6,439 bases of DNA from assembly GCA_003171295.1 (NCBI GenBank), contig PMYF01000264.1, positions 1-6,439 of the forward strand. The letters are read 5' to 3'. Under the pieces are notes generated by a model that made no database searches, was not told where the DNA came from, and worked only from the letters and a program-made list of their open reading frames with translations. Each line of letters begins with the position of its first letter. The first letter of the stretch is position 1. Shown piece by piece: positions 1-5,765 of this stretch. This DNA comes from Acidobacteriota bacterium (GTDB taxonomy: Bacteria > Acidobacteriota > Terriglobia > UBA7540). Both the position numbers and the translations under genes were made by a program.

Positions 1-302
1 GCGGTCTTGATGGATTTCGCCAGGAAGTCTTGATCCTTGGGCGATCGAAGGTACAGGCTGGAGGTGTCCTGGACGCCATAATTGTAAACCGAACGCTCGA
101 CCTCCCTCAAAGATTCCGGGGTTTCTTCGATGGTGCAGCGCGTATTAAAAAGCCACTCCAAATCCCGCCGGAGCGCGGCCCTCAATTCCCGCAGAGATTG
201 GGCCCTGGTCATGGGAGGCTCCAGCGTGCGGTCCGGTTCCTGATCGATGAGCCGATCCAGCACCGACAACGTTACGGGGCCTTCCTTGTCTAAAGGTAGC
301 AT
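1..302 (-). CDS. tssE: TssE, gp25-like T6SS baseplate protein (partial, C-terminus off window)
   Basis: TssE is the T6SS counterpart of phage T4 gp25, a baseplate wedge subunit in the cytoplasm from which the TssBC sheath is started. Reading the minus strand from the ATG at 302-300 gives 100 uninterrupted codons to the window edge. The protein begins MLPLDKEGPVTLSVLDRLID and shows the family pattern SVLDRLIDQEP (residues 13-23), SLRELRAALRRDLEWLFNTR (36-55) and VYNYGVQDTSSLYL (72-85). The RDLEWL(L/F)NTR block is a hallmark of TssE. The remaining C-terminal part, including the gp25 core end, is not in the window. The ATG shares one base with the tssA stop (TAATG), a classic translational coupling arrangement, with a GGAAG just upstream. 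The next in-frame Met is at residue 31, inside the conserved region, so 302 is the sensible start. Confidence 0.95.
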   Translation of the reverse strand, partial: MLPLDKEGPVTLSVLDRLIDQEPDRTLEPPMTRAQSLRELRAALRRDLEWLFNTRCTIEETPESLREVERSVYNYGVQDTSSLYLRSPKDQDFLAKSIKT

Positions 303-2131
303 TAGCTTCCAAGGTAGGTGATGGCCTGAACTGGGTCGAGACGGACGACCTTTTGAAAGAGTCTGTGTTTTTCCACGTCGTCCCCCTGCACTCTCTGGCT
401 GTTCTTCATGATCACCACCAGGGCTTTGGCGATCGTTTTGGGGTTTTCCCAGGTCTCCAGGTGATTGGTCTCAATGCTTGCCGCCAAATCTTCAATGATG
501 GGCTGGGCAACCTCAGTTTTTCCGGCCGCGATGCAGATTTCGGCAAGCTGCAGTTTTCGGAAGAACTGGCCCCTGCCCGTAAGCTGCCTTTCGACTTCGT
601 GCGTCATGGTGTCGATGGCCTTTTCCGTTTGCCCCGCCTTCAAAGCCTCGCTTGCCAGGTCGTAACTGTCCGCGAATTTTCGATGCCAACCGGGCGCCGA
701 ATGATTTTCGACGACCGGAGCGTCCGCAGCGGGAGCGCCGTCCGAGGCAGGACTCGGCGTTTCTGCGATCAGTTCCCGCAACCACGCTCGCGTTTCGCTA
801 TTGGCGGCAGGAGTGTCATCGAGCAAGCAGACCTCCAGTGCTTGCGGCACATCGCGCACCAGAGTTTTCAATTCACTTCGAATGGCGATGGCAATGCCAG
901 AATAGTCGCTGCCCAATCCCGCGCAGGCATCGACAGCGAACTTCTGGAGATCCAGCCAGCCGCGGCTGCACGGGAGAGACATGGAGTTTTCCGTGGCCTC
1001 CAGCAGTTCACTCCACTTCCCTTCAATGGCCAGTCGCTTGATATGCTGTCGCAGTTCCGTGGGCGGACCTTCCAGCAGGGTCATATCCTGTTTGCTCAAG
1101 GCGGCCCGCAGTTCACCCCAACGCAAACCCCTCATCATCAAGTAAGGGGCAGGGCTGAAGGGATCAAGTTTGCGCAGGGCCGCCGCGGCGCGCGCCACAG
1201 CCGTAATCGCTCCTCGACGCTCCGCAGGTTCCTTGTCGGCGAAGGGGATCACGATACCGGCGGCAGCCGCCCCCGCCCGCGCGCGTGTTTCACCCGGAGC
1301 CGCCTCTGCGGCCGCGGCGGCAGCCTCGCCGCCTCCCCCCTCAGGCTGAGCCTCCACAGGGTCAGGGTCGGTCTCACGCTTTTTCTGAAGAAGCAGATGA
1401 ACGGTATGCCGGACCTCCTGGACAGCTTTCTTCAAATCCGTGAAGCCGGGAGAGGCATCTCCGAACTTATCCCGGCAGAGGGAATCAAAATCCTCCAGAA
1501 TCTTGGTGGATTCATCCAGCGTAGCCTCGGCGCCCGCATAGAATGCCTTGGGGGTTTCGGCAAAGGACTTGTCAAACACTTCCGGGTCAAGCCTTCCCTC
1601 ACTGAGATCTTTCTTGCGCTTGGCCACCTTTTCGTCAGTGTCCGCCTGTGCTTCGGTAGGTATTTTTCTGGACTCAGCGTAATCCACCCACCCATGCCCC
1701 GCCTTGTTGAGAGGGACCGCCCGGAGAGGAAACCCTATGCTTGTTCCGACCCACTGCAAGGGAGCGGCTCGAAGTTCCGCATCGCCATCCTCCAGTTGCG
1801 GATACACCGTATCCCAGAAAGTCGTGGTCATGCCCTGGAGAAGTTGCAAGCCCTGCTTTAGACCGGCGAAACCCTCCATCCGCACCAGAGCGGCTGTGAG
1901 CCACGCAGCAAGCTGCAAGTCTTTACTCTTGGTGGCAATCGCCTCCGTGACGAGTTTGATGACCAGGGGGAAGTCAGCCTTCTTAACCTCGTGTACCCAT
2001 TCGCCCTGTTCGGATTCCTCCTCTTCACGGCGGGCTTCCTTGATCTGATCGTAGATGGGAGCATAGCGAAGATCCTCTCCGCTAGGGTTTTCTCCCGGAA
2101 TCGGGTTGAGCAGGTTATCGGGAAGAGGCAT
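302..2131 (-). CDS. tssA: TssA, T6SS sheath/baseplate assembly protein (ImpA N-terminal domain)
   Basis: TssA proteins bind the membrane complex or baseplate and coordinate assembly of the Hcp tube and TssBC sheath in the cytoplasm. The 609-residue product starts with the ImpA_N signature NPIPGENPSGEDLRY (9-23), followed by ADFPLVIKLVTEAIATKSKD (52-71), LQLAAWLTAALVRMEGFAGL (72-91) and FWDTVYPQLEDGD (105-117). A low-complexity Ala/Gly/Glu linker spans about 258-296. A second Ala/Pro-rich linker (about 457-480) precedes a C-terminal helical domain (about 482-609) with KLQLAEICIAAGKTEVAQPI (526-545) and LFQKVVRLDPVQAITYL near the end. This resembles the VasJ-type C-terminal domain seen in longer TssA proteins. 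tssA begins 6 nt after the tagJ stop with only a weak AGGTCAC ribosome site, so coupling to tagJ is likely, and it ends overlapping tssE. The N-terminal family assignment is secure; the C-terminal subclass is less certain. Confidence 0.95.
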   Translation of the reverse strand: MPLPDNLLNPIPGENPSGEDLRYAPIYDQIKEARREEEESEQGEWVHEVKKADFPLVIKLVTEAIATKSKDLQLAAWLTAALVRMEGFAGLKQGLQLLQGMTTTFWDTVYPQLEDGDAELRAAPLQWVGTSIGFPLRAVPLNKAGHGWVDYAESRKIPTEAQADTDEKVAKRKKDLSEGRLDPEVFDKSFAETPKAFYAGAEATLDESTKILEDFDSLCRDKFGDASPGFTDLKKAVQEVRHTVHLLLQKKRETDPDPVEAQPEGGGGEAAAAAAEAAPGETRARAGAAAAGIVIPFADKEPAERRGAITAVARAAAALRKLDPFSPAPYLMMRGLRWGELRAALSKQDMTLLEGPPTELRQHIKRLAIEGKWSELLEATENSMSLPCSRGWLDLQKFAVDACAGLGSDYSGIAIAIRSELKTLVRDVPQALEVCLLDDTPAANSETRAWLRELIAETPSPASDGAPAADAPVVENHSAPGWHRKFADSYDLASEALKAGQTEKAIDTMTHEVERQLTGRGQFFRKLQLAEICIAAGKTEVAQPIIEDLAASIETNHLETWENPKTIAKALVVIMKNSQRVQGDDVEKHRLFQKVVRLDPVQAITYLGS

Positions 2132-2137
2132 TGTGAC

Positions 2138-2869
2138 CTATGATATGGGCTGAGGGAGATTGATTTCCAGTTTTCGGATTTCGAGAAGCGGGAAGTCCTC
2201 GCCGTCCACGAGCAACATTTTTTGACCGACCGGCACGGTTTCTCCCGATTCGTTTTCTTCCCATGCCGTCATGCGCCCCAGGCGAATCGCGTCATCGGAG
2301 TCTCGCCACGCAAAAGGGGTAAGAGCGGGCAGGAGGATTTCCCCCAGTTCCGTGTCTTTCAAGGCTGGTCCTCCCCGCAGCCGGGCGGGAGTCCATAGCA
2401 AATCCCGCAGGCGACGTGGTTTATCCATGTCAATGGAGGCAAGGTGCTCGAAGTTCATCCACAGATAGTTCCCGCCCGCAAAAACTTCCAGACGCGGCCC
2501 AATTCGAGGGTCAGCGTCTGCAATAGATTGGAAGGGTTTCCCGTTCAGCGTGCCGGAGACAGCTCCCCCAGTGGCGGCCGCGTCACCCACGGGTTTCGGG
2601 TACTCCTTCTTTTCAAACAGATCCTGGCGGGTCTTCTCGGCGTGGAGCGCACTGCGGTAAAGGAGTGCCCCCATTTCCTTGTTTATGTCGTCGGATCCCA
2701 GGATATCAAGTTGTTTCTCGGCCCGGTCGTACTCCCCGGAGAAACAAAGGAGTTCAAAAAGAAAGATACGGCGTTTCGAATCCTCGGGGTGGTTTCGCAC
2801 CTCGGCGTTTGAAGCCTGCACCGCCTCATTGAGCCTGCCGGCTTGAAAGAGTTGATTGGCGTTTTCCAT
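2138..2869 (-). CDS. tagJ: TagJ/ImpE family T6SS accessory protein
   Basis: The 243-residue product matches the ImpE/TagJ family (HsiE1 in P. aeruginosa). In that system TagJ binds the sheath subunit TssB and the ClpV ATPase, and is thought to assist sheath recycling after contraction. Residues 3-57 form a TPR-like helical region with LFQAGRLNEAV (7-17), HPEDSKRRIFLFELLCFSGE (27-46) and YDRAEKQLDIL (47-57). The C-terminal ImpE core includes YLWMNFEHLASI (135-146), RRLRDLLWTPARLR (152-165), LLPALTPFAWRDSDDAIRLG (179-198) and VPVGQKMLLVDGEDFPLLEI (212-231). Length is slightly below the family norm as I recall it. The start is 38 nt beyond the hcp2 stop. I see no good Shine-Dalgarno immediately upstream, which suggests weak initiation or coupling. 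Its first ~40 nt and its 5' leader are repeated at 3625-3684, next to hcp1. Confidence 0.94.
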   Translation of the reverse strand: MENANQLFQAGRLNEAVQASNAEVRNHPEDSKRRIFLFELLCFSGEYDRAEKQLDILGSDDINKEMGALLYRSALHAEKTRQDLFEKKEYPKPVGDAAATGGAVSGTLNGKPFQSIADADPRIGPRLEVFAGGNYLWMNFEHLASIDMDKPRRLRDLLWTPARLRGGPALKDTELGEILLPALTPFAWRDSDDAIRLGRMTAWEENESGETVPVGQKMLLVDGEDFPLLEIRKLEINLPQPIS

Positions 2870-2890
2870 GTTTGTTGTCGAGTGAGGCTC
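2831..2890 (-). repeat. Direct repeat copy 1 (hcp2-tagJ junction)
   Basis: This 60-nt segment covers codons 1-13 of the intact tagJ plus most of the spacer after hcp2. It aligns without gaps to 3625-3684, and I count 50 of 60 positions identical. Two 10-nt blocks match perfectly: GAGCCTGCCG and GTTTTCCATG on the plus strand. The hcp stop lies 77 nt from the left end of the repeat in both copies. The pair flanks hcp2 as direct repeats 794 bp apart. Confidence 0.9.
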
Positions 2891-2907
2891 GGGAACCTTA
2901 CCCCAGA

Positions 2908-3444
2908 CTAGTTTGTTTTACTCAGCGCGAGATCATAAGTCATTTGCCCAGCCGAGGTCATAATTCCATTCTTGCCCTGCTCCTTGTAATCATAATTTAC
3001 TTTGTCAAAGGAGAGTGTAAGTGTCTCCCTTCCCACCCCCTCGTCGTCACGCGAGGAGTTTTGATTGACGGACGTGATATAAACTCCCGTCAACGTGATA
3101 GTCAAGAAGTCCTCGGGCTTTTTCCCGCCGGTCGATTTGCTCCAGGTAATTTTGGCAGTTTTAAAGTATTGGCCTGTGGTTATAGCCGCCAACAGTCGGA
3201 CGCTCGCTTTGTCGACGAACTTTGTAACGGTGATCTCGGTTATTGACGCTTTTGGTACTGTATCACCACCGGTGCCGCCCTTGGTTCTGATGACCGTGAG
3301 GCTTACTCCCCAAGAAAAGGAACTGATTTCTATTTCGTTCGGGTGTGCCGTGGAAGGGCTCTCGCCCTGAATCGACCCGAGGTCTAAATGAATTTCAATC
3401 CCACTCCCTGCTTCAGGGACAGCCTTGAGTGGAAGTAATGGCAT
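2908..3444 (-). CDS. hcp: Hcp2, divergent second Hcp tube protein
   Basis: Hcp proteins form hexameric rings that stack into the T6SS inner tube and are secreted on firing. This 178-residue copy keeps the family landmarks: IQGES (25-29), NEIEISSFSWGVS (36-48), VTKFVDKASVRLLAAITTGQ (73-92), a YFKTAKITW strand (93-101), EDFLTITLTGVYITSV (111-126), VNYDYKEQ (149-156) and a TSAGQMTYDL end (162-171). It is clearly diverged from the upstream Hcp. It carries a 13-residue N-terminal extension rich in Pro and Leu (MPLLPLKAVPEAG), has a longer 50s loop (KGGTGGD), and replaces the usual SSYQTGG loop with SVNQNSSRDDEG. The ATG at 3444 is the only plausible start: no other ATG, GTG or TTG codon lies in frame before the conserved domain. 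A weak GAGG lies about 10 nt upstream. It begins directly at the end of a decayed tagJ fragment. Which tube or effector role this paralog has cannot be told from sequence. Confidence 0.93.
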   Translation of the reverse strand: MPLLPLKAVPEAGSGIEIHLDLGSIQGESPSTAHPNEIEISSFSWGVSLTVIRTKGGTGGDTVPKASITEITVTKFVDKASVRLLAAITTGQYFKTAKITWSKSTGGKKPEDFLTITLTGVYITSVNQNSSRDDEGVGRETLTLSFDKVNYDYKEQGKNGIMTSAGQMTYDLALSKTN

Positions 3445-3663
3445 GTCTTTCTCGCCTCGCTATGGTCAATTTCGTCGTTCACATCCGCCGCCGCGAAGGG
3501 CATTAGGTTGCGTCCTGCCCAAATACCATACCGCGGGAAACAGAATTGCTCAAATAGAAAAACCCGCGTTTCGTAACCGGAGGACGATCCTCCACCGCTT
3601 CCTTCAGAGCCGGCAAGCCCCTACGAGCCTGCCGGCCTGAAAGAGTTCGTTCGCGTTTTCCAT
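3445..3663 (-). pseudogene. tagJ 5'-fragment relic between the two hcp genes
   Basis: Reading the minus strand from the ATG at 3663 gives MENANELFQAGRL, against MENANQLFQAGRL at the start of the intact tagJ, with near-identical DNA. Codons 14-21 do not align and carry an in-frame TGA. After a net one-base loss, AVEDRPPVTKR (about 3598-3566) parallels EVRNHPEDSKR of tagJ (24-34). After a second one-base loss, RVFLFEQFCF parallels RIFLFELLCF (34-43). From there the colinear register can be followed without gaps to ADVNDEI, against DDINKEM (60-66), and the fragment runs out at the hcp2 start codon. Similarity is strong for the first 13 codons, moderate for the middle blocks and weak at the end. 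I infer a frameshifted, 3'-truncated tagJ copy created by duplication of an hcp-tagJ segment. It cannot encode a TagJ protein. Confidence 0.75.
3525..3553 (-). promoter_or_regulatory. Possible internal sigma70-type promoter for hcp2
   Basis: On the minus strand, TTGAGC (3553-3548), a 17-nt spacer and TATGGT (3530-3525) match the consensus at four of six positions in each box. A start near 3518 would leave a leader of about 75 nt before hcp2. It lies inside the decayed tagJ fragment. Matches of this quality occur by chance, so this is only a candidate. Confidence 0.25.
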
Positions 3664-3684
3664 GTCCGTTCTCGAACAAGGCTC
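3625..3684 (-). repeat. Direct repeat copy 2 (hcp1-tagJ relic junction)
   Basis: This is the second copy of the 60-nt repeat at 2831-2890, comprising codons 1-13 of the tagJ relic and most of the spacer following hcp1. The spacer from hcp stop to tagJ ATG is 38 nt in both copies (3664-3701 and 2870-2907). Similarity falls off sharply about 17 nt before the hcp stop. Confidence 0.9.
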
Positions 3685-3701
3685 CGAGCCGTTTCCCTAG
3701 G

Positions 3702-4190
3702 CTACGCGGTCTGTTCCCTCTTCAAGAGATCGTATTCGATGTTCCCTGCCGAGGTCAGGGTTCCATCCGGCTTCTGCTCTTTGTAATCGTAATTAATGTT
3801 GCCATATGTGATCGAAAGGGACTCCGACCCCAAATCGTCACCATGCGAGCCGCCGGTCTGGTAGCTGGAGACGTAGACCTCCTTCAGCTTGATCGTCAAG
3901 TAATCCTGAGGGGTCTTGTCCCCGGTCTGCTTGCAGCAGACAAGCGTTGCATCCGACACGTGTTTGCCGGTGACCAAAAGCTCCAACAGTTTGGGGCTCG
4001 CCTTGTCCACCCTCTTTGTAAAGCTAAGGTCGGACATTGAAACCTTTCCCGTGCTCATACCAGAGCCGCTGACGCTTGTCGGGTTGCTTGCCCCCCAACT
4101 CCAGGATAGGAGCTCGATTTCATCTTTGTGTTTCGAAGCTTGGCTCTCGCCCTTAATGGTGCCAAATTTCAGAAAGTATTCAATTGCCAT
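3702..4190 (-). CDS. hcp: Hcp1, T6SS tube protein
   Basis: The 162-residue product is a standard-length Hcp, the ring-forming tube protein secreted by the T6SS. Visible family features are YFLKFGTIKGES (5-16), DEIELLSWSWGAS (23-35), LSFTKRVDKASPKLLELLVT (55-74), GKHVSDATLVCCK (75-87), DYLTIKLKEVYVSSYQTGGS (96-115), INYDYKEQ (132-139) and the end TSAGNIEYDLL (146-156). It starts at the usual Hcp position, without the N-terminal extension of the second copy, and has a good AGAGGA ribosome site 4 nt before the ATG. The two adjacent cysteines at 85-86 are notable for a small secreted protein. It follows tssC after an 84-nt gap that holds a strong hairpin, and precedes the tagJ relic. By resemblance to the family pattern this is more likely the main tube subunit than the downstream copy, which is an inference. 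Confidence 0.96.
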   Translation of the reverse strand: MAIEYFLKFGTIKGESQASKHKDEIELLSWSWGASNPTSVSGSGMSTGKVSMSDLSFTKRVDKASPKLLELLVTGKHVSDATLVCCKQTGDKTPQDYLTIKLKEVYVSSYQTGGSHGDDLGSESLSITYGNINYDYKEQKPDGTLTSAGNIEYDLLKREQTA

Positions 4191-4231
4191 GTTTTCCTCT
4201 CCGCGCCGAATTTGGAATTGTCAAAGTGCAC

Positions 4232-4260
4232 GTGGCGGGCTTGCCGGCCAAGCCCGCCAC
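4232..4260 (-). repeat. Perfect 12-bp inverted repeat between tssC and hcp1
   Basis: GTGGCGGGCTTG (4232-4243) and CAAGCCCGCCAC (4249-4260) are exact reverse complements separated by 5 nt. In RNA this would make a very stable GC-rich hairpin in the tssC-hcp1 spacer. On the minus strand the stem is followed by GTGCACTTTGAC, not a T-run, so it is not a canonical intrinsic terminator. It may protect or separate mRNA segments, partly attenuate transcription, or be a remnant of an intergenic palindromic repeat. Confidence 0.85.
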
Positions 4261-4274
4261 AAAGCCCCCAAGAA

Positions 4275-5765
4275 CTAACCTTTCGCGGGCGGTGGCAACG
4301 ATGCAACCAACCGCAGGGAAACCGTAAGCTCATCGAGTTGGAAGTGCGGGCGCAAGAAAGCCACGGCCCGGTAAACTCCCGGCTTGCCCTTAACCTCTTC
4401 TACGTCGACCCGAGCCTCACGCAACGGGTACTTCGCCTTTGTGGCTTGCGTCGCCGTGTCGTCCGTGGTGACGTACTGAGCAATCCATCTGTTGAAGAAC
4501 ATCTGGAGTTCATCTTTGGAAGTAAAGCTGCCGATCCTGTCCCGCATCATGGCCTTCAAGTAGTGTGCGAACCTGCAGCACGCCATAATGTAGGGCAACT
4601 GGGTGGAGAGGCGTGCATTGGCATTGGCCGCGTCGCTATCATACAACTTGGGCTTGTTCGCAGACTGCACGCTGAAGAAAGCCGCCTTGTCCGTCCCCTT
4701 ACAATGCACCAAGGGGATCAAGCCCTGATCCGCCAGCTCTTTCTCGCGGCGGTCCGTGATTGCGATCTCCGTTGGACACTTCAGCGCCACGTCTCCGTCG
4801 TCGGTACGGAAGGTATGGGAAGGCAATGCCTCCACCAAACCTCCGCCTTGCACACCACGAATGGCCGCACACCAGCCGTACATGGCAAAGGCGCTGGTCA
4901 TGCGCGCTCCCATGGCATAGGCGGCGTTGCCCCACAGGTATTTGCTGTGGTCCGCTCCATCAACACCTTCCTCGTAATTAAAGGCATCGATCGGCACCGT
5001 ATCCCTGCCGTAGGGGAGACGCATCAGAATGTGTGGAACACAGAGCCCCACATAACGGCTGTCATCACTCTGCCGGAATCCCTTCCATTTGGCGAATTCA
5101 GTCGTATCGAAGATTCGCCCAATGTCCCGGGGCTGGTCCAACTGGGTGAAGCTTTCCATGTTCAAGAGCTGCGAAGAGGCTGCGGAGATGAAGGGGGCAT
5201 GCGCCGCTCCCGCAACCGCTGCAATCTTTTCGAGAAGCTCAAGGTCTTCCGGATGCTTGCTGAACTCGTAATCGCCAATCAGCGCGCCATACGGCTGGCC
5301 GCCGAATACTCCGAACTCTTCTTCGTAAATTTTCTTGAACGCCGCACTTTGATCGAATTCCGGGGCGCGTTGGAGGTCCCGCAGGAGGTCCTTCTTCGAG
5401 ACATTCAACACCCTGATCTTCAGCATGGCGCTGGTTTCGCTCTGGCTGATCAGGTACTTTAGACCTCGCCAACTGCCTTCCAGTTTCTGAAACGTGGGAT
5501 GGTGCAGGATTTCGTTGAGTTGGATGGAGAGCAAATGGTCAATCTGCGCAATGCGCGCATTGATCATCGCCTCGGTGTCTTTGGAGACGGCAACCTCCCC
5601 CTCCAAAACCTGAGTGATGAACTCTTTGACAAGATTCTTGCCGCGTTCCCGAGTGGCGGCATCCGTTCCCACCCTCCCAGTCTCGACAATCTGATCCAGA
5701 AGAGTCTTCTCACCGACCTGCTCGGTAGTCTGCGGTGCTGCGGCCGCTTTTGCTTCCTTAGCCAT
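4275..5765 (-). CDS. tssC: TssC, T6SS large contractile sheath subunit
   Basis: TssC (VipB/EvpB family) interlocks with TssB to form the contractile sheath surrounding the Hcp tube. The 496-residue length is normal. Recognisable blocks are LLDQIVETGRV (22-32) in the N-terminal helical region, HHPTFQKLEGSWRGLKYL (88-105), YGALIGDYEFSKHPEDLELL (159-178), AHAPFISAASSQLL (188-201), VGLCVPHILMRLPYG (239-253), YLWGNAAYAM (276-285), SAFAMYGWCAAIRGVQGGGL (291-310), CPTEIAITDRREKELADQGL (330-349), LPYIMACCRFAHYLKAMMRD (390-409) and the C-terminal FLRPHFQLDELTVSLRLV (470-487). The start at 5765 is set by a strong AAGGAGG (5772-5778) six nt upstream, and by overlap with the tssB stop (ATGGCTAA, 8 nt), as expected for stoichiometric sheath partners. 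No truncation or missing block was seen. Confidence 0.98.
   Translation of the reverse strand: MAKEAKAAAAPQTTEQVGEKTLLDQIVETGRVGTDAATRERGKNLVKEFITQVLEGEVAVSKDTEAMINARIAQIDHLLSIQLNEILHHPTFQKLEGSWRGLKYLISQSETSAMLKIRVLNVSKKDLLRDLQRAPEFDQSAAFKKIYEEEFGVFGGQPYGALIGDYEFSKHPEDLELLEKIAAVAGAAHAPFISAASSQLLNMESFTQLDQPRDIGRIFDTTEFAKWKGFRQSDDSRYVGLCVPHILMRLPYGRDTVPIDAFNYEEGVDGADHSKYLWGNAAYAMGARMTSAFAMYGWCAAIRGVQGGGLVEALPSHTFRTDDGDVALKCPTEIAITDRREKELADQGLIPLVHCKGTDKAAFFSVQSANKPKLYDSDAANANARLSTQLPYIMACCRFAHYLKAMMRDRIGSFTSKDELQMFFNRWIAQYVTTDDTATQATKAKYPLREARVDVEEVKGKPGVYRAVAFLRPHFQLDELTVSLRLVASLPPPAKG

Noticed and set aside
30..293. 87-codon plus-strand open frame at the left edge
   Set aside because: The minus strand here encodes the TssE N-terminus with clear conserved motifs; the plus frame is its shadow.
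1255..1345. Strongly GC-rich run as a possible repeat or foreign insert
   Set aside because: It encodes the Ala/Gly/Glu-rich linker of TssA in frame, which accounts for the composition.
353..1861. 502-codon open frame on the plus strand
   Set aside because: It lies antisense within tssA, whose protein is family-recognisable throughout. The opposite-frame product shows no domain pattern, only Arg/Gly/Leu-rich composition expected from a GC-rich shadow frame.
3578..3594. GGAGGA-CGA-TCCTCC inverted repeat as a terminator after hcp1
   Set aside because: The stem is only 6 bp, and the T-rich stretch on the minus strand lies well downstream and corresponds to the Phe codons of the tagJ relic. Coding ancestry explains it better.
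3425..3640. 71-codon plus-strand open frame in the hcp1-hcp2 gap
   Set aside because: It starts inside hcp2 and runs antisense through the tagJ relic. It has no ribosome site and no recognisable protein pattern.
4191..4232. TTGACA-like sequence (TTTGACAATT) just before hcp1 as a promoter
   Set aside because: A matching -10 box at 16-19 nt spacing would fall on the ribosome site or start codon of hcp1, and none is present.
4232..4260. Hairpin as an intrinsic terminator after tssC
   Set aside because: There is no T-run on the 3' side in the direction of transcription, and it lies inside an operon whose next gene has no obvious promoter of its own.
4128..5462. 444-codon open frame on the plus strand
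   Set aside because: It is antisense to tssC and the hcp1 start. tssC is unambiguous, and the plus-strand product has no recognisable feature or ribosome site.
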